DNA of 64,000 bases, taken from positions 186,001 to 250,000 of the forward strand of contig NZ_JPRK01000008.1 in the NCBI RefSeq assembly GCF_000832125.1, read 5' to 3'. The position numbers were made by a program, and so were the translations under genes. The number at the start of each line of letters is the position of its first letter. The stretch's first letter is position 1. Source of the DNA: Flavobacterium hibernum (GTDB taxonomy: Bacteria; Bacteroidota; Bacteroidia; Flavobacteriales; Flavobacteriaceae). Below are positions 17,063 through 25,463 of the stretch, piece by piece. Under the pieces are notes generated by a model. The model was given only the letters and a program-made list of their open reading frames with translations. It did no database searches and was not told where the DNA came from.

Positions 17063-17134
17063 CATTAGAGGTATTCATTATTTAAGCAACACAAAGTTAA
17101 AGACATTTACAAAGCTTTACGTTAGAAACTCTTC
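17063..17134. repeat. R element copy R4, contains a likely promoter
   Basis: Shares GTATTCATTATTTAAGCA, ACACAAAGTTAAAGACATTTACAAAGCTTT and AAACTCTT with the other copies. On the minus strand it holds TAACTTTG, a match to the Bacteroidota -7 box, positioned to drive the gene at 16638. Confidence 0.65.
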
Positions 17135-17210
17135 TTGGAACGAGAGAAATAAACAATATGCTGTTTTATAACTTCTCTAACAAATTACCATCTGAAACAC
17201 TACACGATTT

Positions 17211-17824
17211 TTACCACCACAAAATTTTCTCTTCAGCTTTTTTTAATTTAATTTTCAAATCTACATTTATTTGATTCTTTTCTAAAATAATTTCTTTTCT
17301 ATAATCATAACAATCTTCAAATCTTGCTATTACAGTATAATCCTTATCAAGTATTAAAGTTTCTTTCCTTGAATCATATCCTCCTTCATCATAATATACT
17401 TTATAAACATTCTTATAGTTTTTGAAATTTACTTTTCCTTTTGTACACAAATAAAAATTATCTAATTTTCTGTCAACAAAATAACAGGTATCTTTAAGTG
17501 TGGGAGAGAAAAACATATACCTACTCTTATCATTTTGTATATTGGAAAAAATATAAATATCCGTTCCCTTTCTATAAAAATCACGCAAATAAGCATTATT
17601 CTTTTTTCCATTTAGGCTTATTGATAGGTATTTTTCAATAATTGTATCTTTTCTAAACTCGTATTTTCTAATAGAAAATCCAATTAAACTATCATTTCTC
17701 GAATACAATTTGTAATACATATTCTTTTCTGTGATTGTAGCATTTTTACTTTTTTTTCACAACATACAAATAGAATTATAATACTAAAAATCAAAACACT
17801 AAGTTTTAAAACTATTTTATTCAT
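17211..17824 (-). pseudogene. frameshifted lipoprotein gene (break in an A8 tract)
   Basis: The open frame 17211-17720 (169 aa, from MYYKLYSRNDSLIGF) lacks a signal peptide. Directly upstream, in another frame, an ATG at 17824 encodes a clear lipoprotein signal peptide (KLSVLIFSIIILFVCCEKK). The two frames meet at a run of eight A on the minus strand (T at 17750-17757). With nine A the reading would pass from CCEKK through SKNATITEKN into MYYKLY without a stop; with eight it stops at TGA in the main frame. So this is a decayed gene, a phase-variable gene, or a sequence error. The main domain shows no family I recognise. Confidence 0.75.
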
Positions 17825-17840
17825 TTTATTTTTCTTTTTC

Positions 17841-17921
17841 GCTCCCCAAAATATTCATCATTAACGCTACACAAATGTCTCCAACTTTCAAACTATAGTT
17901 TAACACAAATTGTTTCTTGTT
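17841..17921. repeat. R element copy R5
   Basis: Shares CCCCAAAATATTCATCATT and CTACACAAATGTCT with the set, then diverges. It precedes the frameshifted lipoprotein on the minus strand. Its end overlaps the stop of the small fragment at 17920. Confidence 0.55.
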
Positions 17922-18063
17922 AGAGGTTTAAATATATACAATCTAGTTTATACCACATAAATTTCTTCTGTGTGATTTCCGTATTGTCAAAATTAATTTC
18001 CTTTATTTCTTCAATAGTTTTACTAAAAAGGCATACAACCTTAAAACATTTACAAAGTTTTTT
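17920..18063 (-). pseudogene. C-terminal gene fragment, about 47 codons
   Basis: The minus strand encodes a stop-free run ending CLFSKTIEEIKEINFDNTEI...KFMWYKLDCIYLNL with no start codon near its beginning; an in-frame TAA lies at 18064-18066. The composition looks protein-like rather than random. Its start coincides with a partial R element (R6), as if the upstream part was replaced. Evidence is weak. Confidence 0.3.
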
Positions 18064-18080
18064 TTATAAAAAAATCTTCA
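18031..18080. repeat. partial R element (R6)
   Basis: The block AAAACATTTACAAAGTTTTTT and the following TATAAAAAAATCTT match the second half of R4. The first half is missing. Confidence 0.35.
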
Positions 18081-18230
18081 CACAATCCTTCAGTTTTTTT
18101 CTTTTATATTTACTTTCTTTAAACAAAATCACTCAAAGTTCGAAATTCGCTAAGTTTTTCATATGAAAATTTTGGAAACGCAAAGAAAATAATTATCACT
18201 ATCTAATTTTTGCCTTAATTGTACTATTCT

Positions 18231-19424
18231 ATGACATTTTTAAAATTGGAAAAAAAACAACTTCTTGTTCTATTTTTACTAGTATTCCAAATTGGATTTT
18301 CTCAAGACAAAATTCTCTTTGTTTACGACAAAACAACAAATCTACCTATTGAGAATGCCAATATTTTTTATCCAAACCTCAACGAAGGAACATTTACAAA
18401 CTCCGAGGGAAAAGCCTCTATCTACATTAGAAACTCAGATTTAAAAATTTCAAGCATTGGTTTTGAAGATGAGATTCTAGACATGAATAAAAAGAAAACC
18501 TTAGATACAATATTTCTAAAACCTACAATTGTTCAGCTAGACGAAATTGTTGTAAAATCATTTAATCTAAATAAAGCGTTACAATATGTATTAGATAAAT
18601 ATGATGAATTATACGCAAATACTCCATTTGAAAAAGAATGCAATTTTAAAGAAACCGTAATAGTTGATAATCAGCTAAAAAGATTAATCCTGGCAAAAGT
18701 TAATTGGTGGGATAAAAAATATGAACTCCAAAAGAAAAGCGACATAAAACTAAGACTTGGAGCTATTGATTACAATAAAAATATTCCGCTTAATATTTTT
18801 ATTGATGTTCCACGAATCAACGAAAACAAAAGTGGTTACGTTGTGCCAAATTCATTAGTTAGTACCATTTATCTGAATTCACTTCTTTCAAATTTTATAA
18901 AAAACACTAAAAATTTATCAAGCAAAGTCGAAGAATCTTCGCCTGATCAGATCGCTGTTTCATTTGAATCTGAGTGGGCAATTATAAATGATGTTTCCAG
19001 TCGATCAATTGGCAAGTTTGTTTTTGATAAAAATTCAAGAGCTATTCTAGACTTCATCAATACAATCGAGTACAGAAACAAGTTGACAAAAGGTATCGTG
19101 AAAGAGAATCAAAAAGAATCCATAAACGAAACAAAAAAATCATACATGAGATTAACGTTTTACAAAATACCTAATGATAAATGGACATTAAAATCTTTTG
19201 AATCGAATGTAGAAGGATCTATTTCTTACGATAACAAAACGCATCCGTCTGTTTTTGGAAATTCTATTTACGTTTTAAAAGAAACAAGTATAAACAAAGT
19301 AAACAATGATGGATTAATTGATTTATCTAAACCCATCTATCAAAGTTTGCCTGCTAAAACAATTACCAGCACAAACTCTATACTTTTAAATAAAGAAGAA
19401 AGCGATTTTGTAGAAAATAAATAA
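18231..19424 (+). CDS. carboxypeptidase-regulatory-like domain protein, 397 aa
   Basis: The ATG at 18231 opens a signal peptide (LLVLFLLVFQIGFSQ); a TTG at 18219 is unlikely. Residues 25-105 form a CarboxypepD_reg-like beta domain (FVYDKTTNLPIENANIFYP, GTFTNSEGKASI, LDEIVVKSF), the module also found at the start of SusC proteins. The remaining 290 residues are strand-rich and unrecognised, as in many Flavobacterium proteins of this layout. Probably in the periplasm or outer membrane. No cotranscribed neighbour. Confidence 0.7.
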   Translation: MTFLKLEKKQLLVLFLLVFQIGFSQDKILFVYDKTTNLPIENANIFYPNLNEGTFTNSEGKASIYIRNSDLKISSIGFEDEILDMNKKKTLDTIFLKPTIVQLDEIVVKSFNLNKALQYVLDKYDELYANTPFEKECNFKETVIVDNQLKRLILAKVNWWDKKYELQKKSDIKLRLGAIDYNKNIPLNIFIDVPRINENKSGYVVPNSLVSTIYLNSLLSNFIKNTKNLSSKVEESSPDQIAVSFESEWAIINDVSSRSIGKFVFDKNSRAILDFINTIEYRNKLTKGIVKENQKESINETKKSYMRLTFYKIPNDKWTLKSFESNVEGSISYDNKTHPSVFGNSIYVLKETSINKVNNDGLIDLSKPIYQSLPAKTITSTNSILLNKEESDFVENK

Positions 19425-19672
19425 GATAACTTTATAAAAACACAATAAAAAATTATAAAAATATTCTTTCAAATAAAGAAAATATTAAAATATTTTTCAA
19501 TTTTATAAAAAATAATAATTTTAAAAAAACGCTGCTTTATCTTTCCCTACATGCAAAACAAAACATTATTTATCAAACAAATACACTTTACTTAGCTCAG
19601 TTTTTTTGCGTTTGATATTTTCAAAATGTGCCATTTTACAAAAAAATCAAAAAACTTTTTTTCAAAATCGTT

Positions 19673-19702
19673 TTGTGTATTCTAAAAATAGTTGCACTTT
19701 TG
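19673..19702 (+). promoter_or_regulatory. promoter of tRNA-Glu
   Basis: TTG at 19673-19675 and CACTTTTG at 19695-19702, 19 bp apart, keep the spacing and the TTTG half of the -7 box seen at tRNA-fMet. The preceding gap (19425-19672) is very AT-rich and shows nothing else. Confidence 0.5.
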
Positions 19703-19721
19703 CACCCGCAATAACAAAGCA

Positions 19722-19793
19722 GGCCCGTTCGTCTATCGGTTAGGACGCATGGTTTTCATCCATGTAAGAGCGGTTCGATTCCGCTACGGGCTA
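19722..19793 (+). tRNA. tRNA-Glu (anticodon TTC)
   Basis: A 72-nt cloverleaf: acceptor GGCCCGT/ACGGGCT, D arm GTCT/GGAC, anticodon stem CATGG/CCATG with loop TTTTCAT, and T arm AGCGG-TTCGATT-CCGCT. The anticodon TTC reads Glu codons. CCA is not encoded. The GAAA-loop terminator follows after 6 bases. Confidence 0.95.
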
Positions 19794-19799
19794 CAAAAC

Positions 19800-19828
19800 A
19801 AGCTTCAGAGAAATCTGGAGCTTTTTTT
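19800..19828 (+). terminator. tRNA-Glu terminator (copy T4)
   Basis: Exact copy of the GAAA-loop hairpin seen after tRNA-fMet, with seven T after it. Confidence 0.9.
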
Positions 19829-19879
19829 ATGCAAAACATTTACCTCGCTACTTTTATCATTCATAAAATCGAAGAAAAT

Positions 19880-20020
19880 TTACCGCAAAGAACGCTAAGT
19901 TTTTTTTACTCTTAGCTTTTATAAAAGATAAAGTCCGCAAAGCTGAGTCAATACAAAGCTTTGCGGACTTTGTGCTTTAAAAGCATTCTTAGATAAAAAT
20001 CTTTGCGGTCTTTGCGGTAA
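19880..20020. repeat. nested palindromic element
   Basis: Outer arms TTACCGCAAAGA (19880-19891) and TCTTTGCGGTAA (20009-20020) are exact inverses. An inner perfect 15-bp stem, AAAGTCCGCAAAGCT with its inverse, lies at 19930-19944 and 19957-19971. The CGCAAAG motif is repeated in both arms. It resembles the small palindromic repeats scattered in Flavobacterium genomes and codes for nothing. Confidence 0.75.
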
Positions 20021-20546
20021 AAAATAATTAAGTACTTTTTTTTATGCTTTCCCACTACATTAACGTTGATCTGAAAACACCTAATAATACATCATAAAAA
20101 ATAGAGCAATTTCCATAAGATTTACCATTTCCAAAAACCTTCAAAAACCTTGTAGTATCAAAAATAATTTCTACAAATTCTAACAATGAACGCTTCGAAA
20201 TACAAGGGATAATTAACAATTTATTCTTATGAGAACTGGGGTTAGATTGATAAAATATTTATAGATTTGCAAACTTTTACAAAATAGTTTTTACGTCGTA
20301 GTATTTTAGATTTGATAGGCAACCACTCTATCATTTCGTCTTTTAAACAATAATAATTATAAAGTCGTTTTTTACTTTTATAATTACTAAAAAAGAGAAT
20401 AAATTACTCTTGAGAAGTATACTTCTTTAGTCTTAAACTATTTGCATTTAAAACCATTAATTTAAACTACTAACCTACAAACGAGTACAAAAACAAATCA
20501 TTACAACATCCTTTATCCAAATTATTTACAAACACAACTAAATCTA
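20021..20546. other. long AT-rich gene-free stretch
   Basis: About 525 bases upstream of the Ppx/GppA-like gene. I find no ORF with protein-like composition and no RNA gene. Two TAGATTTG sequences (20262 and 20307) fit the -7 box but lack a TTG at the right distance. Confidence 0.4.
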
Positions 20547-21641
20547 ATGTTTAAAAAAAACAAACCCCAAATTTTATTTTTTATTCTTTTAAGTCTATTT
20601 TTTTCAATCAGTTCCTTTTCTCAAAAAAATGTTTACGCCGGAATTGAAATCGGACGTCGAGCAATAAAAGTTTCTGTTCTCGAGGTTAACAATATCAAAA
20701 AAGCCGATTATAAAATCCTTTATTTCGCAAACGAAAGACTTAGCCTTGCCGACCACATTACGGCTACTGGCGCACTTACTCAGGAAGACATCAACAAAAC
20801 TGGTGTTATCATTTTTGATCAATTACGAAAAATAAGAAAGGACTTTAAACTTCTTGAAGAAAACATCTTTATTGTGGCTGCCCCAGTTTTCTCATCTGCC
20901 AGCAACATCGATGCTTTAAAAACCAAAGTTAATTCTCTAACAAACAAAACTTTTGACATTATTGATGTTAACGAGGAAGCTAAAATACTAGTTAAAGGCG
21001 CTATTCCTCCTGTTGATTATGCCAATGCTCTATTGCTTGATATTGGTGCAAAAAGCACTCGAGGCGGGTACATCGAAGAGGTTAACGACAACAAATTAGA
21101 ATTTATTCCGCTTGAGCTTGATTTTGGTACCACAACTCTTACTGATGCAGTAAAGAAAACAGTTGCCAACAAAAGCCAAACAAACGACATGGCGGTATAT
21201 CAGGAAAAATCTTTTGATTTTAACACCGTTCTACGCAAGAAGATTAAAGAAATGCTAGATGCAAACCCGCTTTTAGCTAAGAAAGAAAAGATCTATTTAT
21301 CTGGTGGAGCTGTTTGGGCTTTTTCAACGTTATACTATGATGAAAACGTTAAAGATCATTATGTTCCTTTAACGATGGAAGACATTTTAGAATATGATGC
21401 AATCTTAAAGAACAACTTCAACAAATATAACAACCTTGCTAAAACCAATAAAGAAGCTGCAAGAGTTTTAAGCACATACGACCAAACCTACCTAATTTCT
21501 GCAAATAACATACTATTGTCATGTGTAGAAGGTATTCCAAATCTAGAAAAAAAGAAAATGTACTTTGTAAAAGAAGGACAAGTAACTTGGCTTATCTCGC
21601 ACATTGCAGATCGTTCTAAAAAAGTAAATACTAACTTTTAA
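20547..21641 (+). CDS. exported Ppx/GppA-like actin-fold protein
   Basis: A 364-residue protein with a strong signal peptide (ILFFILLSLFFSISSFSQ). The mature part has the motifs of the ASKHA/Ppx-GppA fold: AGIEIGRRAIKVSVLEV at residue 31 (phosphate 1), LLLDIGAKSTRGGYIE near 167 (phosphate 2) and IYLSGGAVWA near 250 (adenosine motif). Members normally hydrolyse polyphosphate or pppGpp in the cytoplasm. Export would place this one in the periplasm, where ATP and ppGpp are not expected, so its substrate is open. It has its own terminator and lies ahead of mprF. Confidence 0.7.
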   Translation: MFKKNKPQILFFILLSLFFSISSFSQKNVYAGIEIGRRAIKVSVLEVNNIKKADYKILYFANERLSLADHITATGALTQEDINKTGVIIFDQLRKIRKDFKLLEENIFIVAAPVFSSASNIDALKTKVNSLTNKTFDIIDVNEEAKILVKGAIPPVDYANALLLDIGAKSTRGGYIEEVNDNKLEFIPLELDFGTTTLTDAVKKTVANKSQTNDMAVYQEKSFDFNTVLRKKIKEMLDANPLLAKKEKIYLSGGAVWAFSTLYYDENVKDHYVPLTMEDILEYDAILKNNFNKYNNLAKTNKEAARVLSTYDQTYLISANNILLSCVEGIPNLEKKKMYFVKEGQVTWLISHIADRSKKVNTNF

Positions 21642-21673
21642 AGCACTGCTTTATCAGAATATAATACAAAAGA

Positions 21674-21702
21674 AAGCTTCAGAGAAATCTGGAGCTTTTT
21701 TA
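21674..21702 (+). terminator. terminator of the Ppx/GppA-like gene (copy T5)
   Basis: Exact copy of the GAAA-loop hairpin (21674-21697) with a T run. This is the only copy that follows a protein gene directly. Confidence 0.9.
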
Positions 21703-21800
21703 ATTTCAGCCTCATTCATTAAAAACTCCTAATCAATTTATTTTTAGATCTTAAATCATCTTACATAACAAATAAAACTTGTATTTTTATAATGAAGTAA

Positions 21801-24440
21801 ATGAGTGTATTTATTATGGCGGAGACGAAAAATTCAAATACTACTATAAACCTTTTCAAGAAAAGAATCGTTATCTACTTTTCTAAAAATGGCAGACTAA
21901 TGAGCCAGATTGTCTTGACATTTACTTTTTTCGTGATAGGTTTTTGGTTTATAAAAAACGAACAAAACGAGCTTTATCAAATTAAAAACAGCATTACCAA
22001 TGCAAAACCTATATGGTTACTCGTTGGGCTTTTAGCCACTATTTTATACATCTTTTTACAAGGTTTAATGTATGTCGTATCATTCTCTGCGATTGATGCC
22101 AGAATAACCTGGAAAGATGCTACTTCTCTATTTCTAAAACGCAATTTTATAAGCGTGTTTATTCCCGCGGGAGGCATAACATCACTTTTATATTTTACTG
22201 AGCCATTATTAAAAAAAGGAACTACAAAAACACAAGTTCATCTTGCTTCTGCGATATATGGTTTTGTTGGTATTGTATCTGTGATTCTTTTTGCAATACC
22301 ACTGTTTCTTTTCTCGCTACTAAAAGAAACTATTGGTTACGACGAATGGCTGGTTTTAGGCCTTATAATTCTCATAATTTCATTATTCTTCTTTATTTTT
22401 AATTCTATACTTCAAAGAGGAAAAATCCATGATTTCATTATTAAAAAATTCCCTAAAACCGAACCTTTCTTAGCAGATTTACAAGATCACAAAATAGATC
22501 GAAATAAATTTTTCAGAATAATTTTATGTTCTGTAATTATTGATATTGTTGGTGTAACGCATATTTATATTGCAATGAAAGCGCTTTTGTTTGAGCCATC
22601 TTTTTATGCCGCTGCAATGGCTTATGTTGTTGCAGTAATCTTTTTGATTATTTCTCCCTTTTTAAGAGGTTTGGGCGCTGTCGAAGTTTCTATGGGATAC
22701 ATATTAATTAAGTATGGCTTTAACAATATCGAAGCAGTTGCCATAACTTTATTTTATCGTTTTTTCGAATTTTGGCTTCCTCTTCTTGCAGGTATAATTC
22801 TTTTTGTATCAAGAATACATAAGCTTTTAATGCGTGTTGTACCAGCTTTACTTTTAATGATTTTGGGTATTATTAATATCATCTCTGTACTTACTCCCGC
22901 AATTAACGACAGACTTCACGCGCTTAAAGCTTTTTTGCCCATAGAAGCTATAAGCACCTCAAATTATCTGGTATTAACTACAGGACTTTTTCTATTGGTA
23001 ACAGCTGCTTTTATGCTAAAAGGACTTCGAATGGCTTGGTGGTTTGCAGTACTTTTGGCTGTAGTTTCTTTGATAGGAAACCTTACTAAAGCAATTGATT
23101 TTGAAGAATCTACTGTAGCTTTTGTTGTTTTATATGTTTTGTTTATCACGAGAAAAGAATATTATATACAAACAAATCCCCGACTTGGTCTTATTGGTTT
23201 ACAAACCTCTTTATTAAGTGTTTTGGCAGTTCTTATTTACGGCGTTTTGGGCTTTTATTTTTTTGATAAAAAACATTTTAATATTGATTTCAGTTTAGAC
23301 CAATCGATTCGGTACACGCTTCAGAATTATTTTTTGGTTGGCAGCGACGATCTGCATCCAACGGGAACTTTTGCTGTCCATTTTTTAATTTCACTTAAAA
23401 TTAGCGGATTACTTTCTTTTGGATTTTTAATCTATACTTTGGTAAAACCTTACATCTTAAAAAATACACCTACAGAAGAAGAAAAAGCGATTACAACACA
23501 ACTAGTCCAGCAATACGGAGATTCGAGTCTTGATTATTTTAAAACTTATTTTGATAAATTATTCTTTATTTCAAAAAGCAAAAACGCCTTTATTTCGTAC
23601 CGATTGTCAGGAAATTTTGCTGTTGCTTTAGAAAATCCTGTTGGAAATTCCAGCGAAGAAATTAAATGCTGTATTCTCGAATTTGATACCTTTTGTTATG
23701 ATTTTGGATTAAGAAGCATTTATTACCGAATTCCGGAAACTGACTTAAAAACGTATACTGAAATTGGCAAAAAATACTTTTTTCTTGGTCAAGCTGCAAT
23801 TGTAAATCTTCAGGAGTTTAATATGGAGGGACAAAACCGAAAATCACTTCGAAATGCAATTAAAAAAATTACCGATATTGGTTTGAAAGCCAGCATAAAT
23901 GAACCTCCTATAAAAGATGGATTATTACAGCAAATTAAAGCGGTTAGTGATCAATGGCTACAAGAAAATTCACGAAAAGAATTGCTTTTTTCGCAAGGAA
24001 TTTTTCTGTGGGAAGATCTCAAAAAACAAACAATTATAACGGTAGAAAACAACGAAGGAAAAATCCTTGCTTTCTTAAATATCATTCCGGATTATGCGAA
24101 AAATGAAAGTACTTACGACCTAATCAGGAAAACAAATGATGCTCCAAATGGAGTTATCGACTTTATTATGGTCGCGCTTTTTAATCATTTAAAATCAAAA
24201 GGAATTACTTATGTCGATCTTGGTTTAGCGCCAATGAGCGGCATTAAAAACCCGCAAACAATTCAGGAAAAATCTATGAAATATGTGTACGAACGAGTAA
24301 AATCATTTTCGCACTATAAAGGTTTACGCGATTTTAAAGATAAGTTTTCGCCTTCGTGGCACAATCAATACATTGTTTTTTCAGATGATTATGACCTGAT
24401 TCAGATACCTCGTATTTTATCGAAAGTAATAAAACCTTAG
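21801..24440 (+). CDS. mprF: MprF-like phosphatidylglycerol lysyltransferase/flippase
   Basis: An 879-residue two-part membrane protein with the family's usual length. The N-terminal 550 residues carry about 14 TM segments of the flippase (LPG_synthase_TM) region, including SVFIPAGGITSLLYFTEPLL and LRGLGAVEVSMGYIL. The C-terminal 320 residues form the DUF2156 GNAT-like transferase (DFCYDFGLRSIYYRI, GQNRKSLRNAIKK, YVDLGLAPMSGI). MprF attaches an amino acid to phosphatidylglycerol and moves it to the outer leaflet, lowering negative charge and protecting from cationic peptides. The amino acid is unknown here. A second possible ATG lies at 21816. Confidence 0.85.
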   Translation: MSVFIMAETKNSNTTINLFKKRIVIYFSKNGRLMSQIVLTFTFFVIGFWFIKNEQNELYQIKNSITNAKPIWLLVGLLATILYIFLQGLMYVVSFSAIDARITWKDATSLFLKRNFISVFIPAGGITSLLYFTEPLLKKGTTKTQVHLASAIYGFVGIVSVILFAIPLFLFSLLKETIGYDEWLVLGLIILIISLFFFIFNSILQRGKIHDFIIKKFPKTEPFLADLQDHKIDRNKFFRIILCSVIIDIVGVTHIYIAMKALLFEPSFYAAAMAYVVAVIFLIISPFLRGLGAVEVSMGYILIKYGFNNIEAVAITLFYRFFEFWLPLLAGIILFVSRIHKLLMRVVPALLLMILGIINIISVLTPAINDRLHALKAFLPIEAISTSNYLVLTTGLFLLVTAAFMLKGLRMAWWFAVLLAVVSLIGNLTKAIDFEESTVAFVVLYVLFITRKEYYIQTNPRLGLIGLQTSLLSVLAVLIYGVLGFYFFDKKHFNIDFSLDQSIRYTLQNYFLVGSDDLHPTGTFAVHFLISLKISGLLSFGFLIYTLVKPYILKNTPTEEEKAITTQLVQQYGDSSLDYFKTYFDKLFFISKSKNAFISYRLSGNFAVALENPVGNSSEEIKCCILEFDTFCYDFGLRSIYYRIPETDLKTYTEIGKKYFFLGQAAIVNLQEFNMEGQNRKSLRNAIKKITDIGLKASINEPPIKDGLLQQIKAVSDQWLQENSRKELLFSQGIFLWEDLKKQTIITVENNEGKILAFLNIIPDYAKNESTYDLIRKTNDAPNGVIDFIMVALFNHLKSKGITYVDLGLAPMSGIKNPQTIQEKSMKYVYERVKSFSHYKGLRDFKDKFSPSWHNQYIVFSDDYDLIQIPRILSKVIKP

Positions 24441-24559
24441 ATTTAATTATATTAAACCAACCTACAAGTGCCTCCAAAGCAACCCTAAACCGTTTTTAGA
24501 ATTTTTACAAAAAAATTAACAAGCTAACCAGCCAAATAAAATTATATTTGCCACCGACT

Positions 24560-24916
24560 ATGACAAAAAAGTTCTACATATTGCTATTCGTAACGCTTGG
24601 TTTCCTAATGGGACCAACTTTGACGTATGCGCATGGAACGAAAAAAGAAATGTCATGTTGCAAAAAAGAATCTTCGACAAAAGACTGTTGCAAGAAAAAA
24701 GGTTCTAAAGAAAAAGGTCACGATTGCGAAAAAGGTTGTCTAGGGAATTCTTGTACTTCTCCAACCGGTAATTGTAGTTTTTCGCCAATGGTTCTTTTTC
24801 AGACAGAAAACAATTCACTTTTTAGTTTCTCTGAAAAAAGACAAACGTATTACTATTCAGAAATCTTTATTTCTTCAGATTTCCGTTCTATCTGGCTTCC
24901 ACCTAAAATAAGCTAG
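24560..24916 (+). CDS. Cys-rich exported protein, possible metal binding
   Basis: About 118 residues, ATG at 24560 (a TTG at 24548 is part of a TATATTTG box at 24543-24550, a candidate -7 element). A signal peptide (LLFVTLGFLMGPTLTYAHG) is followed by a Cys/Lys-rich stretch: SCCKKES, DCCKKKGSKEKGHDCEKGC and two more Cys. Such clusters bind metal ions such as copper or zinc. The end, SIWLPPKIS, is not distinctive. It heads the metal/thiol gene group. No specific family was recognised. Confidence 0.6.
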   Translation: MTKKFYILLFVTLGFLMGPTLTYAHGTKKEMSCCKKESSTKDCCKKKGSKEKGHDCEKGCLGNSCTSPTGNCSFSPMVLFQTENNSLFSFSEKRQTYYYSEIFISSDFRSIWLPPKIS

Positions 24917-25076
24917 ATTTATTTCCTGACAGCCATAAGTCTGTCTTTTTTAAAGTCTGTTTTTACAGCAAAAAAATCATTTACATTTTAATCCAATTCT
25001 ATTTTCAGAACTAGCTGTATTTGCTATAGTTTCTGCTGTGTTTTAGGATTAATTCAATCAACAAAATTCACATACG

Positions 25077-25439
25077 ATGAACTCAATAAAACAATTATTG
25101 ATGGTAATGACTTTATTACTATCTGTTACTTTCGCGAGCGCGCAAATCAAAAATAAAACTACCGAAACTGTAAAAATCAATGGCAATTGCGGCATGTGCA
25201 AGAAAACCATCGAAACCGCTGCCAATATTGATAATGTTGCCAAAGTAAACTGGAACAAAGACACGAAAATTGCTACTGTTACTTACGACAAAAAGAAAAC
25301 GAATCTGGACGCGATACTTAAACGTGTTGCTGATGCAGGATATGATAACGAAAAATTTAAAGCTTCGACTGCTACTTACGACGGATTGCACGGATGTTGC
25401 CAATACGATAGAGACGCTAGCCCTAAAAAAGCAGAATAA
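25077..25439 (+). CDS. exported heavy-metal-associated (HMA) domain protein
   Basis: A 120-residue periplasmic protein: signal peptide ending SVTFASAQ, then an HMA fold with the metal site C38-G-M-C41 (NGNCGMCKKTIETAA) and a second half ending HGCCQYDR with two more Cys. It has the ferredoxin-like HMA layout (strand, CxxC helix, strands, helix). It probably carries copper or another soft metal. It lies 25 bp before a TlpA-type gene and forms part of an operon. Confidence 0.8.
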   Translation: MNSIKQLLMVMTLLLSVTFASAQIKNKTTETVKINGNCGMCKKTIETAANIDNVAKVNWNKDTKIATVTYDKKKTNLDAILKRVADAGYDNEKFKASTATYDGLHGCCQYDRDASPKKAE

Positions 25440-25463
25440 TCAAAATCATTTAAAAAAAACATC

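Noticed and set aside
15188..17921. CRISPR array
   Set aside because: The R copies are 600-800 bp apart, about 70 bp long, degenerate, and separated by genes, not by uniform spacers; no cas gene is present.
15188..18080. Integron attC sites as the explanation of the R elements
   Set aside because: I could not find the paired RYYYAAC/GTTRRRY cores in matching positions, and no integron integrase is in the window. The array likeness is kept as a finding without that name.
20262..20314. Two TAGATTTG boxes as promoters of the Ppx/GppA-like gene
   Set aside because: Neither has a TTG at 17-23 bp upstream, and such 8-mers are expected by chance in AT-rich DNA.
24560..24916. Naming the Cys-rich protein as a HYC_CC_PP family member
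   Set aside because: The His-Tyr-Cys opening and the late Pro-Pro context of that family are not matched; only general Cys clusters are shared.
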